NCBI GenBank assembly: GCA_025362315.1
Contig: JANYGP010000020.1
Location: 1-40,335 of the forward strand
Length of the DNA: 40,335 nucleotides
Direction: 5' to 3'
Origin: Polaromonas sp.
GTDB lineage: Bacteria > Pseudomonadota > Gammaproteobacteria > Burkholderiales > Burkholderiaceae_C
Shown: piece by piece, positions 1 to 7,607 of the stretch
Position numbering within the stretch: position 1 is the stretch's first letter
How the letters are laid out: each line of letters opens with the position of its first letter
The notes under the pieces: generated by a model
What the model was told of the DNA's origin: nothing
Database searches by the model: none
What the model saw: only the letters and a program-made list of their open reading frames with translations
Made by a program: the position numbers and the translations under genes

Positions 1-248
1 AAATTGTTTACGGCATCATTCCGCAGGTGTTGCCACTGTGGATTTCATACTCCCTGTACCGCTTTGAATCGAATGTCCGTTCTGCCTCAGTTGTAGGCAT
101 GGTGGGAGCAGGCGGCATCGGCGTGATTTTGTGGGAAATCATTCGCGGATTTCAATATGCACAGACCTGTGCCGTCATGATCATCATTGTCATTACTGTT
201 GTGGTGATCGATCTGATGTCTGCACGTATTCGCAAGGCACTGGTCTAG
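1..248 (+). CDS. phnE: Phosphonate ABC transporter permease PhnE, C-terminal part
   Basis: This is the C-terminal end of an inner-membrane permease; the 5' part lies outside the window and the reading frame is open from base 3. The visible 81 residues contain YGIIPQVLP, then a cytoplasmic stretch with [16 protein letters not shown] and VGAGGIG, which is the coupling-loop (EAA-type) region of PhnE proteins that contacts the ATPase PhnC. One hydrophobic segment rich in Ile and Val follows (about 20 residues) and the protein ends in RIRKALV. PhnE works with PhnC and the binding protein PhnD to import phosphonates. The next gene, a PhnZ-type phosphonate oxygenase, begins 8 bases after the stop, so the two are almost surely in one operon. 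The family assignment is strong; which of two tandem PhnE copies this could be is not visible. Confidence 0.88.
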   Translation, partial: IVYGIIPQVLPLWISYSLYRFESNVRSASVVGMVGAGGIGVILWEIIRGFQYAQTCAVMIIIVITVVVIDLMSARIRKALV

Positions 249-255
249 GAGCTGC

Positions 256-813
256 ATGGCATTGAAGCTTGAAGACATCGCTCACCTGTTTTTGACCCAG
301 GGTGCCGCACAGTACGGTAAAGAAGCGGTCAGCCAGCTGCAGCATGCTTTGCAGTGTGCGCATTTGGCAGAGCAAGCGGGTGGCTCGGTTGAACTGGTGG
401 CCGCCGCGTTGCTGCATGATTTGGGCCACCTCCTGCCAACAGGTACAAAAAGCAGTGCAGCGGATGTTGACGATTTTCACCAGTACCTGGCCATTCCGTT
501 TTTGCGCGGTGTGTTTCCAGATGCGGTTCTGGAGCCTGTTGGCATGCATGTGGATGCCAAACGCTACCTGTGTTTTGCTGACCCGCATTACCATTCGACG
601 CTATCGCCTGCATCCCAGCGCAGTCTGGTGTTGCAGGGCGGGCCTTTCGCCCAGGAGCAGGCTGACGTTTTTATCGCCAGGCCGTTTGCAACCGATGCTG
701 TTGCACTGCGCCGCTGGGATGATCTTGCCAAAGATCCGAACGCAATGACACCCGGCTGGGATCACTACGCCGCTGTGATGGAGCGCGCCAGCGGCACCTT
801 GACGCCTGCCTGA
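256..813 (+). CDS. phnZ: PhnZ-type HD-domain phosphonate oxygenase
   Basis: 185-aa HD-domain protein of the phosphonate-operon HDIG family (the TIGR03276 type). PhnZ is a mixed-valence di-iron oxygenase that cleaves (R)-2-amino-1-hydroxyethylphosphonate to glycine and phosphate, acting after the hydroxylase PhnY. The residues known to matter in PhnZ can be lined up here: Y20 and E23 (induced-fit lid and substrate contact), H30, the HD pair H54-D55, H75, H98, K102 and an Asp at 155/156. Spacing between them is as in PhnZ, so the enzyme looks intact. ATG at 256 has a GGAG ribosome site a few bases upstream and follows phnE by 7 bases. A phnY gene is not in the window and would be expected upstream. 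Function is inferred from motifs and neighbourhood, not shown. Confidence 0.85.
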   Translation: MALKLEDIAHLFLTQGAAQYGKEAVSQLQHALQCAHLAEQAGGSVELVAAALLHDLGHLLPTGTKSSAADVDDFHQYLAIPFLRGVFPDAVLEPVGMHVDAKRYLCFADPHYHSTLSPASQRSLVLQGGPFAQEQADVFIARPFATDAVALRRWDDLAKDPNAMTPGWDHYAAVMERASGTLTPA

Positions 814-820
814 GCTGCTA

Positions 821-984
821 GGGATGCTCTGCATAACTCGCTGCGAGTGGGTGTAGCGCAGGTTGGGATGCGCTGCAAGGCGCATTTCGCAGTCCAATAG
901 CTAGACTATTGGCAAGAAATGTAACGCCGCAGATCGCCCAAGCCTGCGCTATCACACATCGCATGGGGTTATGCGGAGCATCCC
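821..984. mobile_element. Fold-back MITE-like element, 164 bp
   Basis: The ends are 19-bp inverted repeats, GGGATGCTCTGCATAACTC at 821-839 and its complement at 966-984 with two mismatches. The symmetry continues inward: TAGCGCAGG near 854 pairs with CCTGCGCTA near 943, and the centre is CCAATAG-CTAGA-CTATTGG (894-912), so the whole element can fold into one long hairpin. It has no transposase and no ORF of its own. The left end lies 7 bases after the phnZ stop, and the right end abuts the truncated MmeI-like gene. I see no convincing target-site duplication, which fits a deletion that joined the element to a gene remnant. Parent IS family not recognised. Confidence 0.7.
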
Positions 985-985
985 C

Positions 986-3829
986 AGGCAACAAGGCTGG
1001 CCGTATTGATGTGTTTTGGCCGGGCACGCTGCTGATTGAGCAAAAGTCGCGCGGCAAAGACCTGGATGCCGCCTTTACTCAGGGCAACGATTACTTTGAA
1101 GGCCTGACCAATGACGAGCTGCCGCGCTACGTCATCGTCAGCGACTTTGCCCGCATTCGGCTGGTTGACGTCGAAGGCGAACAATCGCCCCTTGAGTTCG
1201 ATCTGAAAGACCTGCCCAGGCACATCGAGCGCTTTGGCTTTATTGCAGGCTACGAGCCGCGCAAGCAGCGCGAAGACGTGCCGCTCAACCAACGCGCGGT
1301 AGACACACTGGGCGAGCTGCACGACTTGCTCAAAGCCGATGGCTTTGCAGGCCACCAGCTTGAAGTGCTGCTGGTGCGGCTTTTGTTTTGTCTGTTTGCG
1401 GACGACACCGGCATCTTCACACCCAAGGGCGCCTTTGAAGACTTGGTTGAATTGAGCAAGCCCGATGGCAGCAACCTGGGCCCCGAGTTGTCACGCCTGT
1501 TTGGCGTGCTCAATACAAAAACTGAGCACCGCCAAGATTCACTCGACGAAAAGTTTGATGCCTTCCCGTATGTCAATGGCCGCTTGTATGCCGACAAAGA
1601 CGACATTCCAGAATTTTCAAGCGCCATGCGCGCCAAGCTGCTGGCCTGCTGCGGCATAGCGTGGGGCGCCATATCGCCAGCGGTGTTTGGCGCGATGTTT
1701 CAAAAAATCATCAGCCTGGAGCCTGGCGCTAGACGCCGCCAATTGGGTGCGCACTACACCAGCGAGGCCAATATCCTCAAGCTCATCAAGCCGCTGTTTT
1801 TAGACGACTTGGAGGCCGAGTTGAAAAAGTCAAACGCAACAAAAACCAGTTGTTTGAGTTTCAAAAAAAGCTGCGCCACCTGGTGTTTTTAGACCCCGCT
1901 TGTGGCTGCGGCAACTTTTTGGTCATCACCTACCACGAGCTGCGCCGGCTTGAGCTGCGCGTGCTGCAAGCTGCCACCGCGTTTGGCAGCATCACGCGCG
2001 AAGTGTTTGAGCAAACGGGCTTCAATGTAGACCAGTTTTATGGCATGGAGGTGGAATACTTTCCCGCCCAAATTGCGCAAGTGACCATGTGGCTGGTCGA
2101 CCACCAGATGAACCTGGAAGCAGGCCAGTTTTTTGGCGACTGGATCAAACGCATTCCGCTGGACAAGTCCGCTGAGATTCGCCATGGCAACGCCTTGCGG
2201 ATTGAATGGGCTGACTTTTGCCCGCCGGGCAAGCTCAATTACATTTTGGGCAACCCGCCGTTTATTGGTTACAGCTACCAGACGGTTGACCAAAAAGAAG
2301 ACTTGAGCTTTGTGACCAAAGGCATACAAGGCGTGGGCGTGCTGGACTATGTTTGCGGCTGGTATCTGAAAGCTGCGCAGTATGTGTCGGGCAGCCAGGT
2401 AGGCGAAGCCAGCCGCGACCGAAAAGCGTTTGCTGACGTCGCGTTTGCAAATTCAAATACAGCCGCGAGCAAAGCCCAAACGCGCAAGAAACCAACTGAC
2501 GCTGCCATGGACGACATGTTCGTCAGCTTTGACAGGCAGGACGCCGCCGACCGCAAACGCGTTCGCTGTGCTTTTGTGTCCACCAACAGCATCACGCAGG
2601 GCGAGCAGGTCGGTGTGCTGTGGGGCGAAATGCTGCGCTTGGGGCTAGAGATTGACTTTGCCCACCGCACCTTTCAGTGGAGCAACGACGCACCTGGCTA
2701 AGCGGCGGTGCATTGCGTGATTGTTGGCTTTGGCGCTGTGAGTGAGCGCAAGCGGTTGCTCTGGTCTTATGCAGATGTCAAAGCGGCTGCCGTGCTGGCC
2801 CAGGCGGCGCAGATCAACCCGTATTTGGTAGATGCGCCGATTGAATTGATTGCGAAACGTCGTTCGCCGATTTGCAAAGTACCGGAGATGGTTTACGGAA
2901 GCAAACCAACCGATGGCGGCCACCTTTTGCTCTCAGAGGTTGAAGCAGACGAGCTGATGCTGCGTGAGCCGGGCGCAGCGGATTGGATACAGTCGTTCAT
3001 GGGTGCAGAGGAGTTTCTGCACGGTATAAAGCGCTATTGTTTGTGGCTAAAGGATTGCCCACCCAACGAGTTGGACAAATTAAAGCCTGTTAAGGCTCGG
3101 GTACAAAAAGTACGTGAGATGCGTAGCGCAAGTCCCAAAGTGCCGACGCAAAAATTGGCTACGACGCCTAATCTGTTTGGCGAGGACAGGCAGCCTGCGA
3201 ATTCGTACATCCTTATTCCGGGTCATTCTTCTGAAAATCGCAGCGTTGTTCCAATCGGCTTTTTGAGCGGCAGGGTCATTAACGGCAATGCCAACTTCAT
3301 GCTCCCCAACGCCCAACTCTTTCACTTCGCCATCTTGTGCAGCCACATGCACATGGCCTGGATGCGCTACGTTTGCGGGCGACTGAAGAGCGACTTTCGC
3401 TATTCCAACACCATCGTCTACAACAACTTTCCGTGGCCCAATATTGTCAATTCACTGCCAAAATCAGTGTCAAATGTGCTGCTAGCGCCCATAATACGGG
3501 CGCCAGCAGCTTCTGAAACCATAGCAAACAGCAAAGTAGATACAACCGCCGCCAAGCTCATTGCCAAGATAGAAGCCGCCGCCCAAGCCGTGCTTGACGC
3601 CCGCGCGGTGCACCAGACCAGCCTGCCGCCAGGCACGGCGCCGTCAACCCTTGCGCAACTCTACGACCCCACCACCATGCCCGCCAACCTGGCCAAAGCC
3701 CATGCTGCGCTCGATAAAGCCGTCGATGCGGCGTACAGGGAAGACGGTGGTGGTGCCAGCTATGCCAACGACGGCGAGCGGGTGGCTATTTTGTTCAGGC
3801 GCTATGCGGCGCTGACAAGTCTGATTTGA
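986..3829 (+). pseudogene. MmeI-like (type IIL) restriction-modification gene, degraded
   Basis: Remains of a single-chain restriction enzyme/N6-adenine methyltransferase. The nuclease part shows GRIDVFWPG...LLIEQKS (PD-(D/E)xK type, near base 1000). The methylase part shows LGAHYTSEANI (1742 on), motif I DPACGCGNF (1892 on) and motif IV GNPPFIGY (2249 on). The C-terminal part is the target-recognition and helical domain. There are three lesions. The N-terminus is missing at the MITE-like element. A single A appears lost from the A-run at 1824-1828, since adding one restores ELKKVKRNKNQLFEF and the join to the next frame. Codon 2699-2701 is TAA where homologues in this motif (FQWSN.A.GKAAVHCVIVGF) have Lys. 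A 33-bp palindromic repeat is also inserted in frame at 3478. Without these lesions it would be about 940 aa. Most likely inactive; the single-base shift could be a sequencing error but the missing 5' end could not. Confidence 0.8.
3478..3510. repeat. Palindromic repeat inside the MmeI-like gene
   Basis: Arms GCTGCTAGCGCCC and GGGCGCCAGCAGC (13 bases, one mismatch) surround ATAATAC. The core is the same GCGCCC..GGGCGC palindrome found at 30926-30950 and, in part, at 8127-8177. It reads through in frame as LLAPIIRAPAA, so it lengthens the protein instead of breaking it. Confidence 0.75.
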
Positions 3830-3832
3830 GTT

Positions 3833-4324
3833 TTATCGCGCGGCGGCTTTTACACCAGCGTATGCGCTCTTGCGACTTTGCGCTTGTTCGGCAGACCAAC
3901 CCTTGCAAGCTAAGGCCATGTAGAGCGGCACCGCTCTTTTGCCCGACCCATACGCGCTAATGGTGCGGGTGCTCATACCCAGAGCCTCAGCAGCGTGGGT
4001 TAGTGACAAGCCATTGCGCGCGCGCCACTGCGCAAAAATTCGGGTGTTCTCATCAGGTGCGTTTTGCGCTTGCGCATCCAGCCACAAAGTATCAGCGCCA
4101 ATCTGAATATCCTGTTCAGGCCAGACAACGGCCCATCCTTCACCATCGATCAATGTTGCTTGTGCAAATACAGCCGGGTCTTTCAAGGGCTTGAGGCCTT
4201 TGGATTCAGCCAGCAGGGGCGCAAAGTCAACGGTGTAGGTGCTGCCGTCAACAAACTGAAGACGCAAACCGGGACTGGCCTTGCCTTTGATAACTTTGAT
4301 GGTTTGAAGCCGAGGGCGTTTCAT
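3833..4324 (-). CDS. DUF2442 domain protein with C-terminal helix-turn-helix
   Basis: 163 aa if started at the ATG at 4324, which overlaps the TGA of the upstream DUF4160 remnant (ATGA). A start at 4351 would add 9 residues lying inside that gene. Residues 1 to about 88 form a DUF2442 domain (LRLQFVDGSTYTVDFAPLL). The rest is a Cro/C1-like helix-turn-helix: NGLSLTHAAEALGMSTRTISAYGSGKRAVP. DUF2442 and DUF4160 genes are often adjacent and are sometimes described as toxin-antitoxin-like, with the HTH protein as likely repressor; that role is inference here. The gene converges with the MmeI-like pseudogene, with only 3 bases between their stops. The domain call is good; biochemical function is unknown. 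Confidence 0.75.
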   Translation of the reverse strand: MKRPRLQTIKVIKGKASPGLRLQFVDGSTYTVDFAPLLAESKGLKPLKDPAVFAQATLIDGEGWAVVWPEQDIQIGADTLWLDAQAQNAPDENTRIFAQWRARNGLSLTHAAEALGMSTRTISAYGSGKRAVPLYMALACKGWSAEQAQSRKSAYAGVKAAAR

Positions 4325-4548
4325 TTGTGCCATTTTTTCCACTCTTTCCATAATTCGTCACTGTTCTCATTGACCCAAGTCATGACTTCCATTTTTTAAC
4401 CCGCAGGCCATCGGCCTGTGCAGCGCAATGTTTGAAGTTCAATCAGCACATCGATATTGCCACCTACCAAATGACAATGCGCTGGTCCGTGATCCCTTTC
4501 CCTGATTTCCAGTCTGTTTTTATTGCGAAAACGAGTTTTGGTCGTCAT
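4321..4548 (-). pseudogene. DUF4160-type small protein, interrupted by a stop codon
   Basis: Reading down from ATG at 4548, 75 codons run to the TGA at 4323-4321 with one internal TAA at 4398-4396 (codon 51). The N-terminal half reads LEIRERDHGPAHCHLVGGN and the C-terminal half reads TWVNENSDELWKEWKKWHK, both typical of DUF4160 proteins (the HxHxxxxxG core and acidic/Trp tail). Its stop codon overlaps the start of the DUF2442-HTH gene, so the pair was translationally coupled. The TAA could come from CAA or AAA by one substitution. Either a dead partner gene or a sequencing error; no bypass signal is visible. Confidence 0.65.
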
Positions 4549-4561
4549 TAAAGTCTGATTG

Positions 4562-4580
4562 TATAGAAATTTTGTCTATA
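4562..4580. promoter_or_regulatory. Inverted repeat upstream of the DUF4160/DUF2442 pair
   Basis: Perfect 6-bp arms TATAGA and TCTATA separated by 7 bases lie 14 bases upstream of the DUF4160 start on the minus strand. The site is AT-rich and in the right place for an operator bound by the HTH protein of the pair. It also lies just beyond the yraN stop. Role is inferred from position only. Confidence 0.35.
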
Positions 4581-4591
4581 GTAAAATGGAG

Positions 4592-5038
4592 TCAGAAAGC
4601 ATCAAAAGCCGACCGCAGCCACTCAATCGTTGGCTTGTCACCGGCACCGAGCGTGCCTTGAATCAGCACCACATCAAATCGGCAGGGCGGCAGCGTTTTG
4701 AATCGCATCAGGTAGTGGCGCGCTGCAAACACGATGCGTTGCTGCTTGACAGCGCTGATGCTGGCACCCGCGCCGCCGTGGGACGAGCTGGCGCGCTGGC
4801 GCACTTCAACGAACACCAGCGTGCCGTCTTTGTCTTTCATGATCAGGTCAATTTCGCCGCCGCCGCGTCCGGGTGTCCGATAATTGGCCTCTTGAAACAC
4901 CAGTCCTGCATCGCGCAAATGAACAAGCGCCATGGCTTCAGCGGCATCGCCTACAGACTTGGTGGGGCGCTTGGTGGTACTGTCAACGCTGACGCCCGAG
5001 CCTACGGGCTTGTCTGAATTTTTTTTGGAAAACCACAT
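4592..5038 (-). CDS. yraN: YraN/UPF0102 family endonuclease-like protein
   Basis: 148 aa from ATG at 5038 (MWFSKK). The protein has the YraN fold signature: VGDAAEAMALVHLRDAG, then NYRTPGRGGGEIDLIMKD, VFVEVRQR and AVKQQRIVFAARHYL. GEIDLI and EVR give the acidic and basic residues of the restriction-endonuclease-like site. The family is almost universal in bacteria; its in vivo role is poorly defined and may be in DNA processing. It is divergent from rsmI and the two start codons share base 5038, so each promoter must lie inside the other gene. A longer ORF extends to 5221, but that part only mirrors rsmI and is not taken. The yraN/rsmI arrangement is common in betaproteobacteria. Confidence 0.85.
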   Translation of the reverse strand: MWFSKKNSDKPVGSGVSVDSTTKRPTKSVGDAAEAMALVHLRDAGLVFQEANYRTPGRGGGEIDLIMKDKDGTLVFVEVRQRASSSHGGAGASISAVKQQRIVFAARHYLMRFKTLPPCRFDVVLIQGTLGAGDKPTIEWLRSAFDAF

Positions 5039-6066
5039 TGAACGCTTCCTTCGAGCTGGCTCTGAGCGCGGCAAAAACTGCCGCTGGCTTGCAGCATTAT
5101 CCGCAGCGCACACTGTATGTGGTGGCCACACCCATTGGCAACCTGGCAGACATTTCGCTGCGCGCGCTGCATGTGCTGCAGCTGGCCGACGCCATTGCCT
5201 GCGAAGACACACGCCACACACAAGGCCTGCTGCGCCAGTTTGGCATCGACAAGCCTTTGCTGGCGGTGCATCAACACAATGAACTTGAAGCCGCTGTTGG
5301 CGTGATTGACCGCTTGCTTCGTGGTGAGCGCGTGGCCTATGTCAGTGATGCAGGCACCCCGGCTGTCAGCGACCCTGGCGCGCGGCTGGTCTCTAGTGTG
5401 CGCGCCTCTGGTTTGGGCGTGGTGCCCTTGCCCGGTGCCAGCAGCGTGACCACGGCGCTCAGTGCGGCGGGCATGGCAGGCGATTCAGCATTCATGTTTG
5501 TTGGCTTTTTACCCAGCAAGGCAGGCGAGCGTGACCAGGCGATTGCCGGGTTGCAAACAGAGGCAAAAGCGGTTGTGCTGATGGAAGCGCCGCATCGCAT
5601 TGAGGCACTGGCTCAGGCATTGCTGCCGCTGGGCAACCGGCTGGTCACGGTGTGCCGCGAGCTGACCAAACAGTTTGAAGAAATTGCCACTGTTGCAGCG
5701 GATCAATTGAACGCGTGGCTTGCCGCCGGGCCGCAGCGCACCCGCGGTGAATTTGTACTGGTGCTGCACCCTGCACCGCGTGCGTTGCCAAAGGACGATG
5801 GCCAGCGCGTGCTGCAACTGTTGCTGGCAGAGTTGCCGCTTAAAACCGCTGTCAAGCTGGCGGCAGAAATAACGGGTGCACCGCGCAATGAGCTGTATGA
5901 CGCGGCGCTGAAGTTGAAGCAACGCAGCAATACTGAAGACGCCCCGGTTTTGCCCCCTTCCCTTCCGGGGGAAGGTGGGGATGGGGGCACGCGCGATGGC
6001 AGCAGTATTTCTGCATTTGCCCCCACCCTAGCCCTCCCCCGAAAGGGGGGGAATAAAAACCTGTGA
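5038..6066 (+). CDS. rsmI: 16S rRNA (cytidine-1402-2'-O)-methyltransferase RsmI
   Basis: 342 aa. RsmI adds the 2'-O-methyl group to C1402 in the ribosomal P site, using S-adenosylmethionine. Family motifs: ATPIGNL at residues 30-36, CEDTRHT at 55-61, SDAGTPAVSDPG at 103-114 and LPGASSV at 131-137, followed by the C-terminal domain with TGAPRNELYD. The start is a TTG at 5038 overlapping the yraN ATG; the residues before YVVATP resemble the short N-terminal extension usual in this group, but a later start is possible. The last about 43 residues (from EDAPVLPP) are low-complexity and are encoded by an inserted GC-rich repeat at 5950-6054; they are not part of the normal fold. The stop overlaps the start of the next gene (GTGA). 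Confidence 0.92.
   Translation: MNASFELALSAAKTAAGLQHYPQRTLYVVATPIGNLADISLRALHVLQLADAIACEDTRHTQGLLRQFGIDKPLLAVHQHNELEAAVGVIDRLLRGERVAYVSDAGTPAVSDPGARLVSSVRASGLGVVPLPGASSVTTALSAAGMAGDSAFMFVGFLPSKAGERDQAIAGLQTEAKAVVLMEAPHRIEALAQALLPLGNRLVTVCRELTKQFEEIATVAADQLNAWLAAGPQRTRGEFVLVLHPAPRALPKDDGQRVLQLLLAELPLKTAVKLAAEITGAPRNELYDAALKLKQRSNTEDAPVLPPSLPGEGGDGGTRDGSSISAFAPTLALPRKGGNKNL
5950..6054. repeat. GC-rich inverted repeat forming the rsmI tail
   Basis: Runs of C and G (CCCCCTTCCCTTCC / GGGGGAAGG, then TGGGGGCA pairing with TGCCCCCA, and CCCTCCCCC / GGGGGGG) form nested inverted repeats. It is read in frame as the C-terminal tail of RsmI. It resembles in style the CCCTCACC-ended elements at 26752-26937 and 27973-28088. 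Confidence 0.6.
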
Positions 6067-7304
6067 ATCCCAACGCCGATAAATTGTGGCCTGGCCCGCG
6101 CTGGGCTTTGGCGGTGCTGCTGGCACTGCTGGGCATGCTCGGGCCGTTTTCCATCGACACCTACATACCGGCTTTTACCGGCATTGCCACATCCCTCGGT
6201 GCCCAGCCGCTGCAAATGCAGCAAACGCTGTCGGCGTATCTTTTCGGGTATGCGTTCATGAACCTGTTTCATGGCGCATTGGCAGACAGCTTTGGCCGCA
6301 GGCCAGTTGTGCTCTGGGGCGTTGCCATGTTTACCGTCGCATCTGCTGGATGCGCGCTGGCCCAAAGCATTGAGCAGCTGGTGTTTTTCAGGGCGCTGCA
6401 GGGCTTGTCGACAGGTGCAGGCATTGTGGTGTCACGCGCAGTGATACGCGACATGTTTCCGCCGGCGCAAGCCCAGCAGGTCATGAGTCAGGTCACCATT
6501 TATTTTGGCGTGGCACCGGCCATCGCGCCTATTGTGGGAGGCTGGCTATATGTGCATCTGGGCTGGCACAGTGTTTTCTGGTTTTTGACCGGCGTGGGCC
6601 TGTTGCTGTGGGTGGCCAACTTCAGGTACCTGCCCGAGACTTTGCATGTTGACCAGCGCCAGAGCTTCAGGTTCAAACCGCTGATGCAGGGTTATGGGCA
6701 ACTGACATCCAGCCCGCGTTTTTTGCTGCTGGCACTTGCCAGCGGCGTGCCTTTTAACGGCATGTTTTTGTACGTGATGGCAGCACCGGCATTTTTGGGT
6801 GAGCATCTGGGCCTGCATCCCACCGAGTTTTTCTGGTTCTTTGTGCTGACCATCAGCGGCATCATGTCGGGCGCCTGGCTCAGTGGCCGGCTGGCAGGCA
6901 AGATTGCGCCCAAGAAGCAAATCCGCCATGGCTTTGTCATCATGGTAATCGTCTCCAGTATCAATCTGGTGGCCAACTATTTTTTCAAGGCGCATGTGTC
7001 CTGGGCGCTGTTTCCGATTGCGCTGTTTGCGTTTGGCTGGGCGCTGATGGTGCCTGTGATCACCCTGCTGGTGCTTGACCTGTACCCCGAGCGGCGCGGT
7101 ATGGCGTCGTCGCTGCAGGCCGTGATTGGCGCCACTGCCAACGGCGTGGTGGCTGGCTTGCTGGTGCCGCTGGTGATGCATTCAACCCTTGGTCTGGCAG
7201 CGTTGTCACTGAGCATGATGTGCATTGGGCTGGCGGCCTGGCTGTACGTACACCACCGCTGGCCAGAGATTGGCCGTGCTGTTTCCAGCAACGAAGCGGA
7301 CTAA
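6063..7304 (+). CDS. Bcr/CflA family multidrug efflux MFS transporter
   Basis: 413 aa with about 12 hydrophobic helices. The Bcr/CflA subgroup of the major facilitator superfamily exports drugs such as bicyclomycin and chloramphenicol, and some sulphur compounds, by proton antiport. The N-terminus has LGPFSIDTYIPAFTGIA, typical of Bcr (acidic D32 in helix 1), and the loop after helix 2 has motif A, GALADSFGRRPV (residues 71-82). YFGVAPAIAPIVGGWL in helix 5 is the antiporter motif C region. The GTG start at 6063 overlaps the rsmI stop by 4 bases, so translation is probably coupled. The exact substrate cannot be read from sequence; the tail beyond the last helix is short and unremarkable. Confidence 0.85.
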   Translation: MNPNADKLWPGPRWALAVLLALLGMLGPFSIDTYIPAFTGIATSLGAQPLQMQQTLSAYLFGYAFMNLFHGALADSFGRRPVVLWGVAMFTVASAGCALAQSIEQLVFFRALQGLSTGAGIVVSRAVIRDMFPPAQAQQVMSQVTIYFGVAPAIAPIVGGWLYVHLGWHSVFWFLTGVGLLLWVANFRYLPETLHVDQRQSFRFKPLMQGYGQLTSSPRFLLLALASGVPFNGMFLYVMAAPAFLGEHLGLHPTEFFWFFVLTISGIMSGAWLSGRLAGKIAPKKQIRHGFVIMVIVSSINLVANYFFKAHVSWALFPIALFAFGWALMVPVITLLVLDLYPERRGMASSLQAVIGATANGVVAGLLVPLVMHSTLGLAALSLSMMCIGLAAWLYVHHRWPEIGRAVSSNEAD

Positions 7305-7343
7305 AATTTGGGATGCATTTTGCACAACACAAGGTGAAACGCC

Positions 7344-7568
7344 ATGACCACTGCTGAAATTCTGGAATCTGGCCGAACTATGCGCTCTGACGAACAGCTT
7401 TTTCTGATTGATTCGCTGCATGCCATGCTGGACGTGCCTGACCTGGCCATTAAAGCGGCCTGGGTGGCCGAGGCGCAGGATCGGGCGGCTGCTTTTGAGC
7501 GGGGGGAACTGCCGTTGGCGGGCCTCGAGCCGATGCTTGCGCAGTACCGTTGGCATGCAGCGCAATGA
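7344..7568 (+). CDS. Addiction-module antitoxin-like protein, no toxin partner
   Basis: 74 aa, MTTAEILESGRTM..LIDSLHAMLD.., then AWVAEAQDRAAAFERGELPLAGLE. This is the pattern of the TIGR02574-type small addiction-module components that neutralise ParE/RelE-like toxins. A good ribosome site (AAGGTG) precedes the ATG. Normally the toxin gene overlaps or follows directly; here only 39 bases separate it from pgpA and no RelE/ParE frame is present on either strand, so it appears to be an orphan. It may protect against toxins encoded elsewhere, or be a leftover. The family call rests on pattern recognition. Confidence 0.65.
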   Translation: MTTAEILESGRTMRSDEQLFLIDSLHAMLDVPDLAIKAAWVAEAQDRAAAFERGELPLAGLEPMLAQYRWHAAQ

Positions 7569-7607
7569 TGCAAATATCAACCGCAGTGGCACTTTAGTTG
7601 GATAGCC

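Noticed and set aside
5038..5221. Longer yraN start at 5221
   Set aside because: The extra 61 residues are the reverse of rsmI and have no conservation pattern; MWFSKK at 5038 is a normal start.
7569..7607. Toxin gene next to the antitoxin-like gene
   Set aside because: The gap is 39 bases and no RelE/ParE frame is seen on either strand nearby.
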